The position numbers and the translations under genes are program-made. Under the pieces are notes generated by a model, which saw only the letters and a program-made list of their open reading frames with translations, made no database searches and had not been told where the DNA came from. Shown one piece after another: positions 1-7,583 of a DNA stretch of 64,000 nucleotides. The stretch is taken from the NCBI RefSeq assembly GCF_008033445.1, contig NZ_VNKO01000007.1, positions 1-64,000 on the forward strand, read 5' to 3'. The DNA is from Vulcaniibacterium gelatinicum. GTDB lineage: Bacteria; Pseudomonadota; Gammaproteobacteria; Xanthomonadales; Xanthomonadaceae. The number at the start of each line of letters is the position of its first letter. Position 1 is the stretch's first letter.

Positions 1-244
1 GATACGACCACCCGGCCGCCAGCCCACGCGAAACCTCTTCCCGCTCGGCCAGCGTCAAGCCTGCGGCATGGCGTATGCGCACCGCAGGGGCGATCCCGCC
101 GTGCGCCGCCAATACGCCACGCACCGCTGCCGCCTTGCAGCCCAGCGCCCGCCCAATCTCACTGGCGGGCCGGCCCTGCTTCCAAAGCAGCCACACTTGC
201 TGCCTCACCCCATCGGGCAGCCCCGGTCGTCCACGTCGTGCCAT
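1..244 (-). CDS. IS30-family transposase, N-terminal 81 residues (partial)
   Basis: The visible N-terminus begins MARRGRPGLPDGVRQQVWLL and carries a helix-turn-helix stretch (SEIGRALGCKAAAVRGVL, about residues 26-43). It continues into GLTLAEREEVSRGLAAGWS, the block typical of IS30-type transposases, whose catalytic DDE domain would follow beyond position 1. The frame is open to the window edge without a stop, so the gene is cut by the window, not visibly broken. The protein would cut and join the element ends. The ATG lies about 55 bases inside the terminal repeat, a normal arrangement. The family assignment is secure; which IS it is cannot be decided here. Confidence 0.8.
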   Translation of the reverse strand, partial: MARRGRPGLPDGVRQQVWLLWKQGRPASEIGRALGCKAAAVRGVLAAHGGIAPAVRIRHAAGLTLAEREEVSRGLAAGWSY

Positions 245-301
245 CGGTACCTCCCCCCAAGGGGGCAGTTAGGCTACCGTTGCGATGACCAATTGAATCC
301 A
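1..301 (-). mobile_element. IS30-family insertion sequence, 5' end (cut by the window edge)
   Basis: Only the transposase-start side of an insertion sequence is inside the window. It consists of a partial transposase frame reading out of the window and an upstream terminal segment. On the minus strand the end reads ATTCAATTGGTCATCGCAAC, which closely resembles my recollection of the terminal inverted repeat of IS30 itself (ATTCAATTGGTCAACGCAAC). The outermost base lies near 299-301 and directly abuts a CACGGAT-type palindromic repeat, which suggests insertion into that repeat. The other end and any target duplication are outside the window. Confidence 0.8.
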
Positions 302-457
302 CCACGGATAAACGCGGATTCTTCTTGTGGAAGACCTGAGCCGGTCGTCATCCTGGCGCAAGCCGGGATGACGGGAATCAGGTTGCCCAGGGATCCCCTG
401 GAAAGCCTCATCCGCGTTCATCCGTGTCAATCCGTGGCTGAAACAGCCTTTCCAGGG
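302..457. repeat. CACGGAT-type palindromic intergenic element, copy A
   Basis: The left arm at 302-319 is CCACGGATAAACGCGGAT. The right arm at 410-437 is its inverted counterpart but contains one extra unit of about 10 bases, so the arms are built from repeats of the form NNACACGGAT. A second, perfect 10-bp inverted repeat (CCCTGGAAAG at 396-405, CTTTCCAGGG at 448-457) encloses the right arm. A related element (copy B) lies just beyond the next two genes. No coding capacity is evident. This looks like a non-autonomous palindromic repeat family; its mode of spread is unknown to me. Confidence 0.7.
346..373. repeat. REP-like hairpin (CGTCATCCYGGC family)
   Basis: The arms CGTCATCCTGGC (346-357) and GCCGGGATGACG (362-373) pair over 12 bp with one T-G wobble around a GCAA loop. 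Such palindromes are common extragenic repeats in proteobacteria. It sits inside copy A of the CACGGAT element and could also act as a structured terminator for transcripts entering from either side. Confidence 0.65.
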
Positions 458-551
458 ACGGAGCGAAGCCGGGCGTCACCGCCCCGTCATGTTCCTGCCA
501 TGCGCGCTTCATGCCGCGTGGCCAGGCTGCGCATGCGACGGAGGGCCGCGC

Positions 552-1706
552 ATGCGTTATGCGATCGTGACCGAGACCTGGCCGCCCGAGATCAACGGCG
601 TGGCGTTGACCGTGCACGGCCTGGCCAGCGGCCTGCAGGCGCGCGGGCATGCGGTGCAGGTAGTGCGGCCGCGGCAGGACCACGAAACCCGCATTCCCGC
701 CGAACCCGGGACGGTGCTGGCGCGCGGCGCCGCGCTGCCGCGATATCCGGGGCTCAAGTTCGGCCTGCCGGCGGCGCGACGCCTGCGCGCGCTGTGGCGG
801 CAGGCACGGCCCGATGCGGTGTACGTGGCCACCGAAGGGCCGCTCGGCTGGTCGGCGCTGCGCGCGGCGCGGCAGCTCGGCATTCCCGCGGCCACCGGCT
901 TCCACACCCGTTTCGACGCCTACATGCGCGACTACGGCGTGCGCTTCCTCGAGCCCCTGGCGCTGCGCTGGATGCGCCGCTTCCACAACGGCGCGCAGGC
1001 CACGCTGGTGCCGACCCGCGAACTGATGGAGTTCCTGCACGAACGCGGCTTCGCCCATCCCGTGCGGCTGCCGCGCGCGGTGGACACCACCCTGTTCCAC
1101 CCGCGCAAGCGCTGCCCGCAGCTGCGCCGTGACTGGGGCGTGGGCGACGACGGCCTGGCGGTGATCCATGTCGGCCGCATCGCGGCGGAAAAGAACCTGG
1201 ACCTGGCGGTGCGCGCCTTCCGCGCGCTGCAGCGGCAGCGGCCGGAGGCGCGCTTCGTCTGGGTCGGCGACGGACCGGAGACCCCGCGGCTGCGGCGCGA
1301 GCACCCGGACTTCGTGTTCTGCGGCGTGCAACGCGGCGAAGCATTGGCGCGGCACTTCGCCAGCGCCGACCTGTTCCTGTTCCCGAGCCGCAGCGAGACC
1401 TTCGGCAACGTGACCCTGGAAGCACTCGCCTGCAGCGTGCCGACGGTGGCGTTCGACTACGGCGCGGCGCGCGAGCACTTGCGCGACGGCCTGCACGGGG
1501 CAACGGTGGCCGACGGCGACGAAGACGGCTTCGTCGCCGCAGCCGTGCGCATCGCCGCCGACGACGTCCTGCGCGGATGCATGCGCGTGGTCGCGCGCGA
1601 GGCGGTGGCGGGACTGCGGCCGGCGCAGGTCGCGGCGGATTTCGATGCAGTGCTGGCCGCGCTCGCGGCCGGGAGGAGGCCCGATGTCTTCGCGATCGTG
1701 GCGTGA
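552..1706 (+). CDS. GT-B glycosyltransferase (GT4-like, group 1)
   Basis: A 384-residue cytoplasmic or membrane-associated glycosyltransferase that would transfer a sugar from an activated donor to a lipid or glycan acceptor; the acceptor is not deducible. It has the N-terminal WPPEINGVA loop (residues 11-19), GRIAAEKN at about 207-214 opening the C-terminal Rossmann half, and the donor-binding E-x7-E motif in ETFGNVTLEAL near residue 281. I chose the ATG followed by RYAIVTETWPPEINGV because ACGGAGGG lies 7 bases upstream and the family normally starts at this beta strand; an in-frame ATG 63 bases earlier lacks support. The 3' end overlaps the PAP2 gene by 23 bases, so the two probably act together on a lipid-linked substrate (inference). 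Confidence 0.85.
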   Translation: MRYAIVTETWPPEINGVALTVHGLASGLQARGHAVQVVRPRQDHETRIPAEPGTVLARGAALPRYPGLKFGLPAARRLRALWRQARPDAVYVATEGPLGWSALRAARQLGIPAATGFHTRFDAYMRDYGVRFLEPLALRWMRRFHNGAQATLVPTRELMEFLHERGFAHPVRLPRAVDTTLFHPRKRCPQLRRDWGVGDDGLAVIHVGRIAAEKNLDLAVRAFRALQRQRPEARFVWVGDGPETPRLRREHPDFVFCGVQRGEALARHFASADLFLFPSRSETFGNVTLEALACSVPTVAFDYGAAREHLRDGLHGATVADGDEDGFVAAAVRIAADDVLRGCMRVVAREAVAGLRPAQVAADFDAVLAALAAGRRPDVFAIVA

Positions 1707-2250
1707 GGCCGGCGGCCGCGCCTGGCTGGCGGCCGGGGAGGCGGAATGGTGCCGGCGCGGCAACCACCTGTGCGCGCGCGCAGGCACGCGGCGGTTCTTC
1801 GCCGTGGTCAGCCGCCTGGGCGACGGCATGGCCTGGTATGCGCTGATGGCGGCGCTGGTGCTGTTGGACGGGCGCGCCGGACTGTTCGCCGCGGCCCATC
1901 TGGCCGCCACCGGCGCGGTCGCGCTCGCGCTGTACAAGGCGCTCAAGCGCTGGACCCGGCGCCCGCGGCCGTTCGCGGCGGACGCGCGCATCCGCGCCTG
2001 GGTGGCGCCGCTGGACGAGTTCAGCTTCCCCTCCGGCCACACCCTGCACGCGGTGGCCTTCACCCTGGTCGCGCTCGCCCACTACCCGGCCCTGGCCTGG
2101 CTGCTGGTCCCGTTCACCGCCAGCGTCGCCGCCTCGCGCGTGGTGCTGGGCCTGCACTACCCCAGCGACGTGCTCGCTGCGACCGCGATCGGCGCCGCCC
2201 TCGCCGGCCTGTCGCTGTGGCTGGTGCCGGGGGTCGCGCTGTTCGAGTGA
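1684..2250 (+). CDS. PAP2-family phosphatase
   Basis: A 188-residue multi-pass membrane phosphatase of the type-2 phosphatidic acid phosphatase family, which removes phosphate from lipid phosphates or undecaprenyl pyrophosphate. All three signature motifs are present: K-x6-RP (KRWTRRPRP, residues 88-96), PSGH (116-119) and SR-x5-H-x3-D (SRVVLGLHYPSD, 151-162). Membrane segments lie around residues 50-62, 68-83, 122-145 and 163-182. The start is set by the strong GGGAGGAGG upstream of the ATG. It overlaps the preceding glycosyltransferase, consistent with one transcript. The exact lipid substrate is unknown. Confidence 0.88.
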   Translation: MSSRSWREAGGRAWLAAGEAEWCRRGNHLCARAGTRRFFAVVSRLGDGMAWYALMAALVLLDGRAGLFAAAHLAATGAVALALYKALKRWTRRPRPFAADARIRAWVAPLDEFSFPSGHTLHAVAFTLVALAHYPALAWLLVPFTASVAASRVVLGLHYPSDVLAATAIGAALAGLSLWLVPGVALFE

Positions 2251-2254
2251 AGAG

Positions 2255-2415
2255 GCGCTTTGGCCACGGATTCACACGGATGGACACGGATGGAGCAGGA
2301 TCGGATTTGAAAAGCCTTTGGACGCGGATTTGCGCGGAAAGACGCGGATCAAGCACGAAACAAGATTTGGAAAGCCTTATCCGTGCCCATCCGTGTGAAT
2401 CCGTGGCAAAAACGC
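2255..2415. repeat. CACGGAT-type palindromic intergenic element, copy B
   Basis: The region between the PAP2 stop and the convergent nitrilase gene is almost entirely one inverted repeat. A 37-base left arm (2255-2291) and right arm (2379-2415) match as reverse complements at roughly 34 positions and contain three CACGGAT units each. Inside lies an imperfect direct repeat, GATTTGAAAAGCCTT / GATTTGGAAAGCCTT, whose AAAGCCT core is also present in copy A. The structure would fold into a long hairpin in RNA from either strand and may serve as a bidirectional terminator. No gene is evident in it. Confidence 0.75.
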
Positions 2416-2416
2416 T

Positions 2417-3298
2417 TCACAGGCTTTCGACCCTGGCCCGAAGCAGGCTCGGACGCAGCTGCCCGGGCCAGTCGCGGTCGTTGGCGACCTGGGCGCTGGC
2501 GCGGGTGGCTTCGAGGTGGTCGAAGTCGAGTTCGGCGATCGCCCAGGTCGCGTCGCCGCGGGTGGCAGCGAGCACGCCATCGGCGGGCAGGCCCGTGTCC
2601 ATCGGCGCGTACAGCGCGGCCTCGCCGGTGTTGGCGTCGAGCGCGGGGCTCCACGGCGCCTCGCCCGCGGTCACCGCCTGCGCGACGTAGCAGCGGTTCT
2701 CCAGCGCGCGCGCCAGGCAGCCCACCCGCACCCGGGTCGCGCCGGCCTCGGTGTCGGTGCAGCTCGGCACTAGCAGCAATCGCGCGCCGGCCTCGCACTG
2801 CGCGCGCACCGGCAGCGGGAACTCGATGTCGTAGCAGACCGCCACGCCCGCACGCAGGCCGCCGGCGTCGAAGGTCTTGAGCGCATCGCCGCCCTCGATC
2901 ACGCCGGCGCCCTTCTCGAAGCCGGTCAGCTGCAGCTTGTCCTGCCAGACGTGCGCGCCGTCGGGCGCGAACCAGTCGCAGCGGTTGCGGTAGCGGCCGG
3001 CATCGCGGGCGAGCAGGAAGGTGCCGGCGACCACGTGCATGCCGGTCTCGCGGGCGATGGCGGAGAACAACGCGCACCACGGCTCGCGGTAGCGCTGGAT
3101 CGCGGCGAGCGAGGCGTGCAGGTCGCCGGCGACCGCCGGTGCGAACGTCGCGCCGAGTTCGAGCGAGAGGTATTCCGGCAGCACCGCGATGCGCGCGCCG
3201 GCGCGCGCGGCCTGGCCCAGCAGCTCGCGCTGCTTGCGCGCGAACTGCTCGAAATCGCCCGGCGCGCCGACCGGGTACTTGCAGACCGCGACCTTCAC
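2417..3298 (-). CDS. Carbon-nitrogen hydrolase (nitrilase superfamily)
   Basis: A 293-residue soluble amidohydrolase. The Glu-Lys-Cys triad is visible: E42 in LPEYLS, K121 in WQDKLQLTGFE and C155 in AVCYDIEFPL. Length fits the single-domain nitrilase/omega-amidase-like branch; the substrate cannot be assigned. The start is a GTG that overlaps the stop of the upstream acetyltransferase (GTGA), so translation is probably coupled. A linked GNAT plus nitrilase pair could act on the same amide or amine metabolite, but this is inference. Confidence 0.85.
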   Translation of the reverse strand: MKVAVCKYPVGAPGDFEQFARKQRELLGQAARAGARIAVLPEYLSLELGATFAPAVAGDLHASLAAIQRYREPWCALFSAIARETGMHVVAGTFLLARDAGRYRNRCDWFAPDGAHVWQDKLQLTGFEKGAGVIEGGDALKTFDAGGLRAGVAVCYDIEFPLPVRAQCEAGARLLLVPSCTDTEAGATRVRVGCLARALENRCYVAQAVTAGEAPWSPALDANTGEAALYAPMDTGLPADGVLAATRGDATWAIAELDFDHLEATRASAQVANDRDWPGQLRPSLLRARVESL

Positions 3299-3894
3299 CC
3301 CACCGGCTCCAGCGGACGCAGCCAGAAGGTGAGCGCGTGCTCAACTTCGCCCATGCCGAGTTCCTTCCACGCCAGGCGCATGGTCATGCCGGGCTGGCGC
3401 ACATAGCCGCGCTTGTGCCAGAAGGCGTCGTTCGGGCGGTACACGGACGGGCGCCGCGGGTCGTGCTCGTCGCGGTCCACGGCGCAGAACGCGGTCCAGC
3501 GGAAGCGGCCGAGCGCGCGCGCATGCGCCTCGCGCTCGTCGAAGAAGGCGTGGCCGAGGCGGCGGCCGCGGTACTCGGGCAGCAGCACCGACTCGTCGAA
3601 GTAGAACACCGACTCGACCGCGATCCCGCGCTCCAGGAACGGGGCCTGGAACGCGGGCGTGTCGTCCGCGAGCGGAATGCCGGTGGAGGCTCCGACCACG
3701 CGCCCGCCGTCGAAGGCGAGCACGAACACGCTCTCGGGCGAACGGGCGTAGGCGCGCAGGTAATCGCGCTCGTAGTCCAGGTCGCCGTCGTAGAGGTAGG
3801 GCCAGTCGCGGAACACGGCGATGCGCAGGCGCGCCACGTCGTCGAGGTGCCGGCCGACCGCCGGTCCGGTGAAGCGCTGCACGCGAATGTCCAT
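3295..3894 (-). CDS. GNAT-family N-acetyltransferase
   Basis: A 199-residue acetyl-CoA-dependent acyltransferase. The acetyl-CoA binding strand/loop is ESVLLPEYRGRRLGHAFFDE (about residues 100-119), with RGRRLG as the Q/RxxGxG/A-type loop. The C-terminal half WHKRGYVRQPGMTMRLAWKE is typical of GNAT folds. It is the first gene of a two-gene unit with the nitrilase. A TAGAAT on the minus strand at 3902-3907, only 8 bases before the ATG, may be a -10 element giving a very short leader. The substrate is unknown. Confidence 0.8.
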   Translation of the reverse strand: MDIRVQRFTGPAVGRHLDDVARLRIAVFRDWPYLYDGDLDYERDYLRAYARSPESVFVLAFDGGRVVGASTGIPLADDTPAFQAPFLERGIAVESVFYFDESVLLPEYRGRRLGHAFFDEREAHARALGRFRWTAFCAVDRDEHDPRRPSVYRPNDAFWHKRGYVRQPGMTMRLAWKELGMGEVEHALTFWLRPLEPVG

Positions 3895-3910
3895 GGCAGG
3901 GATTCTAGCA

Positions 3911-3941
3911 CCGGCGGCGACCGGCGATCGGCCGCCGCCGG
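3911..3941 (-). terminator. Hairpin after creD
   Basis: CCGGCGGCG (3911-3919) pairs with CGCCGCCGG (3933-3941); inside, one A-C mismatch is followed by a 3-bp CCG/CGG extension and a 5-base loop. It begins 7 bases beyond the creD stop codon. There is no clear T-tract, so termination efficiency is uncertain. Confidence 0.5.
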
Positions 3942-3948
3942 GGGCGGA

Positions 3949-5310
3949 TCACAGGGCCTCGCGCGCCTGCCCGAGCCGGTACCAGTCCACCTTGCGGGTC
4001 ACGATCATCACCGCAGCCAGGATCGCGAACAGCAGGCCCGAGCCGAGCACCAGCGCGTTGTCCTCCGACACCAGCAGGCCGTACAGCGCCGCGTACAGCG
4101 CGCCCAGCATCGCAGCGAAGGCCAGGCCGCGCGCGCGGCTGTGCAGCACGTGCGCGAGGTAGAAGCCGAGCAGGCCGATGCATGCCGCGGCCGCGGCCAG
4201 ATAGGCCAGGCCGAAGGCGATGTGCTCGCTCAGCCCCAGCAGCAGCAGGAAGAAGATCGCCAGCGCCAGCCCCACCAGGCCGTACTGGATCGGGTGGATC
4301 GGCTGGCGCCGGATCAGCTCGAACAGGAAGAACCCGGTGAAGGTGAGGACGATGAACAACAGGCCGTACTTGCTGGCGCGATCGGCCTGCGCATAGACGT
4401 CCACCGGATCCACGAGCGAGACCCCGAGCGCATCGAGCGCGGCCGGCGCGCCCTGGGGGGCGAAGGCCCGCTCTCCGTCCACCGGCGTCACCGCAGTCAC
4501 GCCGGCGCGGTACTGCGCCTGCGCGGTGGTGGCGAGCGAGGACACTTCCCACTCGGCGCGGAACCCGTCCGCGCCGACCCGGCGCGTGCGCGGCAGGAAG
4601 CTGCCGCCGAACGACGGATGCGGCCAGGCCGATTGCAGGCGCACCGTGTTGGCGCGCGCCAGCGGCACCACCGCCAGCGATTCGGTGCCGCCGAGCGCGA
4701 ATGCGAGGCGTGCATCCAGCGCCAGCCGTTCGCCGGCCCGCGGCGCCGCCAGCCGCGCGTGGATGCCTCCGCCTTCTCGGCTCCCGAGGCCCTGTTCCAG
4801 CGTCGCCGCCATGCCGTTGACCTGCAGGCGCGGCGCGCCCGTCAGCCCGCGCACGTCGGCGAAGCCATAGCCCAGCCACGGCTGGCCGATCCGCCGTGGC
4901 CGCAACGGGTCGGCGTCGGCGGGGATCGCGGCATCGAACCGCGCCGAGAGCTGCCCCTGCAGTTCGTACACCCGCACCTCGTGCAGGCCGCGCTTGCGGG
5001 TGCCGGGCGTCAGCCGGCCTTCGAGCACCAGCACCTCGGGGAAGTACGTCCACTGCCCGCTGCGCTCGCGCAGCACCCGGCGCGGTTCGCCGCGGGCGTC
5101 GGCCTCCTCCACTTCCACCGTCTCGGTGTACGGCACCACCAGCACCGGGCCGATCACCGCCTGCGCGCCGGCATGGCTGCGCGCCACGCTGGCCACCGCC
5201 TCCCGGCGGTAACGCTCGCGCTCGGCGATCAGCCCGTTGACCATCCCCAGCGGGATCAGGATCAGCACGGTGAGGAAGAACACCACCCCCCCTTTCAGCC
5301 CCCATCGCAT
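3949..5310 (-). CDS. creD: CreD-family inner-membrane protein
   Basis: A 453-residue membrane protein of the CreD family, whose molecular role is unresolved; in other bacteria it is induced through CreBC and linked to envelope integrity and beta-lactam response. One N-terminal membrane segment (about 8-28) is followed by a large periplasmic domain and a C-terminal block of about five or six membrane helices (from GLLFIVLTFTGFFLFELI onward). QPIHPIQYGLVGLALAIFFLLLLGLSEH is the most conserved CreD region (quoted in parts: QPIHPIQYGLVG, LSEHIAFG). The gene is 103 bases downstream of creC, and an exact cre-tag lies in that gap, so it probably has a CreB-activated promoter of its own. Confidence 0.92.
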   Translation of the reverse strand: MRWGLKGGVVFFLTVLILIPLGMVNGLIAERERYRREAVASVARSHAGAQAVIGPVLVVPYTETVEVEEADARGEPRRVLRERSGQWTYFPEVLVLEGRLTPGTRKRGLHEVRVYELQGQLSARFDAAIPADADPLRPRRIGQPWLGYGFADVRGLTGAPRLQVNGMAATLEQGLGSREGGGIHARLAAPRAGERLALDARLAFALGGTESLAVVPLARANTVRLQSAWPHPSFGGSFLPRTRRVGADGFRAEWEVSSLATTAQAQYRAGVTAVTPVDGERAFAPQGAPAALDALGVSLVDPVDVYAQADRASKYGLLFIVLTFTGFFLFELIRRQPIHPIQYGLVGLALAIFFLLLLGLSEHIAFGLAYLAAAAACIGLLGFYLAHVLHSRARGLAFAAMLGALYAALYGLLVSEDNALVLGSGLLFAILAAVMIVTRKVDWYRLGQAREAL

Positions 5311-5379
5311 GGCACACGCTCCTGTCTGTGGAACCGGCCACAGGCTGCGCCGCGCGGATGGCGGGACGATGGGGCGTCG

Positions 5380-5395
5380 GTGAAGCGAGGGTGAA
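5380..5395 (-). promoter_or_regulatory. cre-tag, predicted CreB binding site
   Basis: On the minus strand the sequence reads TTCACCCTCGCTTCAC, an exact match to TTCAC-N6-TTCAC, the direct repeat described for CreB-activated promoters in Escherichia coli. It lies about 70 bases upstream of the creD start, between creC and creD, where such a site would be expected if CreB drives creD. No strong -35/-10 pair is obvious downstream, which fits an activator-dependent promoter. Confidence 0.75.
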
Positions 5396-5413
5396 GTGCG
5401 CGGGGCCGCGGGC

Positions 5414-6853
5414 TCAGGCCGCCGGCAGGCGCAGCACCGCCCGCGCGCCGCCGCCGTCGCGGTTGTGCAGCTCGGCGCTGCCGCCGTGCAGCGCCGCGAC
5501 CTCGGCCACGAAGGTCAGCCCCAGGCCGCTGCTGCGGCTGCCGCCCTCGGGCCGCGGCAGCGAGTAGAAACGTTCGAACACCCGCGGCCGGGCGTAGTCC
5601 GGGATGCCGGGGCCGCGATCGGCGACCTCGATCGCCCACTGCCCGTGCTCGCGGTGCGCGGCCAGTTCGATGGTGCTGCCACGCGGGGCGAAGTCCAGCG
5701 CGTTCTCGACCAGGTTGGCCAGCGCCTGGCGCAGCAGGAACGGATCGCCCTGCACCGCCGCGTCCGCCTCCGGCGGCGCCAGCGCCAGGTCCAGCCCGGC
5801 CAGCACCAGCCGCGGTTGCGCCTGCGCGGCCACGTCCTGCAACAGTGCCGTGAGCGGCACGCGCTCCGGATGGTCGAGCCTGCGGCGATGCTCGACTTCG
5901 GCCAGCGCCAGCAGCTTGTCGATCATCAGCGCCAGACGTTCGCTCTGGGCGCGGATGCTGGCGGCGAAGCGGCGCCGGTCGGCCTCGCCCATGTCGTTCG
6001 CCACCGGCTCCTCCAGCAGCTCGGCGCCGGCACGGATCGCAGCCAGCGGACCCTTCATCTCGTGGGTGAGGGTGTGCACGTACTGCTCCACGTACTGCTT
6101 GCCCTCGAGCCGGGTGCGCATGGTGTCCAGCGCCCGCCCGAGCTCGCCGAACTCCCCGGCCATCGCCGGCAACGGCGCGCGTTCGCCGGCGGTCGCCGCC
6201 TGCGCGTAGCGCTGCAGCCGCCGCAACTGCCGCGACAGCCACCAGGCCACGCCGATACCGATCAGCAGCGCGCTGCCCATCAGCACGAAGCCCCAGCGCG
6301 TGACGATCGCCTGGCTGCGGGCGATGAACGGCGCCAGGGTGCGGTTCGGACGGGCCACGGTCAGCACTCCGACGATGCGGTCGCCGTCGCGGACCGGCGC
6401 GGCCACGTGCATCACGGTGGAGGTCTCGTCGGCCGGGTCGCTGCGGGTGGAGCGCGCGCCGTAGCGCCCGCGCAGGGTCAGGTACACGTCGTTCCAGCGC
6501 GAGTAGTCCTTGCCGACGTCGCGCCCTTCGCTGTCGAAGACCACGATCCCGCGTGCGTCGGTGACGTAGATCCGGGTGCGGTGTTCGCGCCTGGAAAAGC
6601 CCCAGATGCTGGCGCCGAAGTCGCGCTCGCGCACCGCCCGCACCGCGCGCGCGAACTGGCCGTCGGCGATGCGCCCGGCGCGCAGGTCGTCGGCGGCCAG
6701 TTCCGCCAGCAGGTTGGCGGTGTCCACCAGGGTGTCCTCCATCGCCTGGCGCACGCCCGGCTTGACCTGGGCCACGAACACCTGCGCCAGCAGCAGCGCG
6801 GCCAGCGCCACGATCAGGAAATAGCCCAGGAAGATGCGCAGCGCGATGTTCAT
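5414..6853 (-). CDS. creC: Sensor histidine kinase CreC
   Basis: A 479-residue membrane sensor kinase that phosphorylates CreB. It has a membrane segment at about 8-28, a periplasmic sensor region containing KPGVRQAMEDTLVDTANLLAEL as in CreC proteins (quoted in parts: KPGVRQAMEDTL, DTANLLAEL), a second membrane segment near 195-215, a HAMP region, the H-box HTLTHEMKGPL (His near 262), an N-box LVENALDFA and G-boxes DRGPGIPD and GLGLTFV. I start at the ATG giving MNIALRIFLGYF, which aligns with the start of E. coli CreC; a GTG three codons earlier is also possible. The creB stop is 13 bases upstream, so both are co-transcribed. Confidence 0.93.
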   Translation of the reverse strand: MNIALRIFLGYFLIVALAALLLAQVFVAQVKPGVRQAMEDTLVDTANLLAELAADDLRAGRIADGQFARAVRAVRERDFGASIWGFSRREHRTRIYVTDARGIVVFDSEGRDVGKDYSRWNDVYLTLRGRYGARSTRSDPADETSTVMHVAAPVRDGDRIVGVLTVARPNRTLAPFIARSQAIVTRWGFVLMGSALLIGIGVAWWLSRQLRRLQRYAQAATAGERAPLPAMAGEFGELGRALDTMRTRLEGKQYVEQYVHTLTHEMKGPLAAIRAGAELLEEPVANDMGEADRRRFAASIRAQSERLALMIDKLLALAEVEHRRRLDHPERVPLTALLQDVAAQAQPRLVLAGLDLALAPPEADAAVQGDPFLLRQALANLVENALDFAPRGSTIELAAHREHGQWAIEVADRGPGIPDYARPRVFERFYSLPRPEGGSRSSGLGLTFVAEVAALHGGSAELHNRDGGGARAVLRLPAA

Positions 6854-6866
6854 GCCGGGCACCGGG

Positions 6867-7529
6867 TCATGGCTCGAGCGAGTAGCCCAGGCCGCGGTGG
6901 GTGCGGATCGGGTCGGCCGCGGGATCCACCTCGCGCAGCTTGGCGCGCAGGGTCTTGATGTGGGTGTCCACGGTGCGGTCGCCGCTGTCGGGGGCGTCGC
7001 CCCAGACCCGGTCCATCAGCTGCGCGCGCGAGAGCACCGCGCCGGGCCGCGCCAGCAGCGCGGCGAGCAGGCCGTACTCGTAGCGGGTCAGGTCCAGCAG
7101 CCGGCCGCGGTAGCGGATGCGCCGCGCCTCCGGATCGTGCTCGAAGCCGGCCGCGGCCGCCGGCGCGCCCGGCATCCGGCGCAGCGCCACCCGCACCCGC
7201 GCCAGCAGCTCGCGCGGCGAGAACGGCTTGGCCACGTAGTCGTCGGCGCCCAGGTCGAAGCCGAGCAGGCGGTCGGCCTCGGCCGACTGCGCGGTGAGGA
7301 AGATCACCGGCAGCGCCCGCAGCGCGCGCAGCTCGCGGCACAGGGCGAAGCCGTTGAGATCGGGCAGGCCCACGTCGAGCAGGGCCAGGTCGAAGGCCTG
7401 CGCGCGCGCCGCCCGCAGCGCCTCGCCGCCGGTCAGGCAGTGCAGCACCTCGTGCCCGTCGCCACGCAGGGCGAAGGCCACGGCGTCGGCGATCGCGGCT
7501 TCGTCTTCGACCAGCAGGATGCGCGGCAT
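6867..7529 (-). CDS. creB: Response regulator CreB (OmpR family)
   Basis: A 220-residue OmpR/PhoB-type regulator: an N-terminal receiver with phospho-acceptor D52 (LLDVGLPDLNG) and K101 (AKPFSPRE), then a winged-helix DNA-binding domain (LTRYEYGLLAALLARPGAVL, RTVDTHIKTLRAKL). Its position directly before creC and creD and the cre-tag upstream of creD support CreB over a generic OmpR regulator. It is the first gene of creBCD and is divergent from rlmJ, with 54 bases between the two starts. There is no creA in the window. Confidence 0.92.
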   Translation of the reverse strand: MPRILLVEDEAAIADAVAFALRGDGHEVLHCLTGGEALRAARAQAFDLALLDVGLPDLNGFALCRELRALRALPVIFLTAQSAEADRLLGFDLGADDYVAKPFSPRELLARVRVALRRMPGAPAAAAGFEHDPEARRIRYRGRLLDLTRYEYGLLAALLARPGAVLSRAQLMDRVWGDAPDSGDRTVDTHIKTLRAKLREVDPAADPIRTHRGLGYSLEP

Positions 7530-7583
7530 GGCGGTGGCACGGTCCGGATGCGGCAAGGATAGACCAGCCCGCCGGGCTACCCT

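Noticed and set aside
346-373. CGTCATCC hairpin as a dedicated terminator
   Set aside because: No gene ends next to it and no T-tract follows; it fits a dispersed REP-like palindrome better.
302-437. CACGGAT repeats as a CRISPR array
   Set aside because: The units are short, inverted and not separated by spacers of constant length; no cas genes are present.
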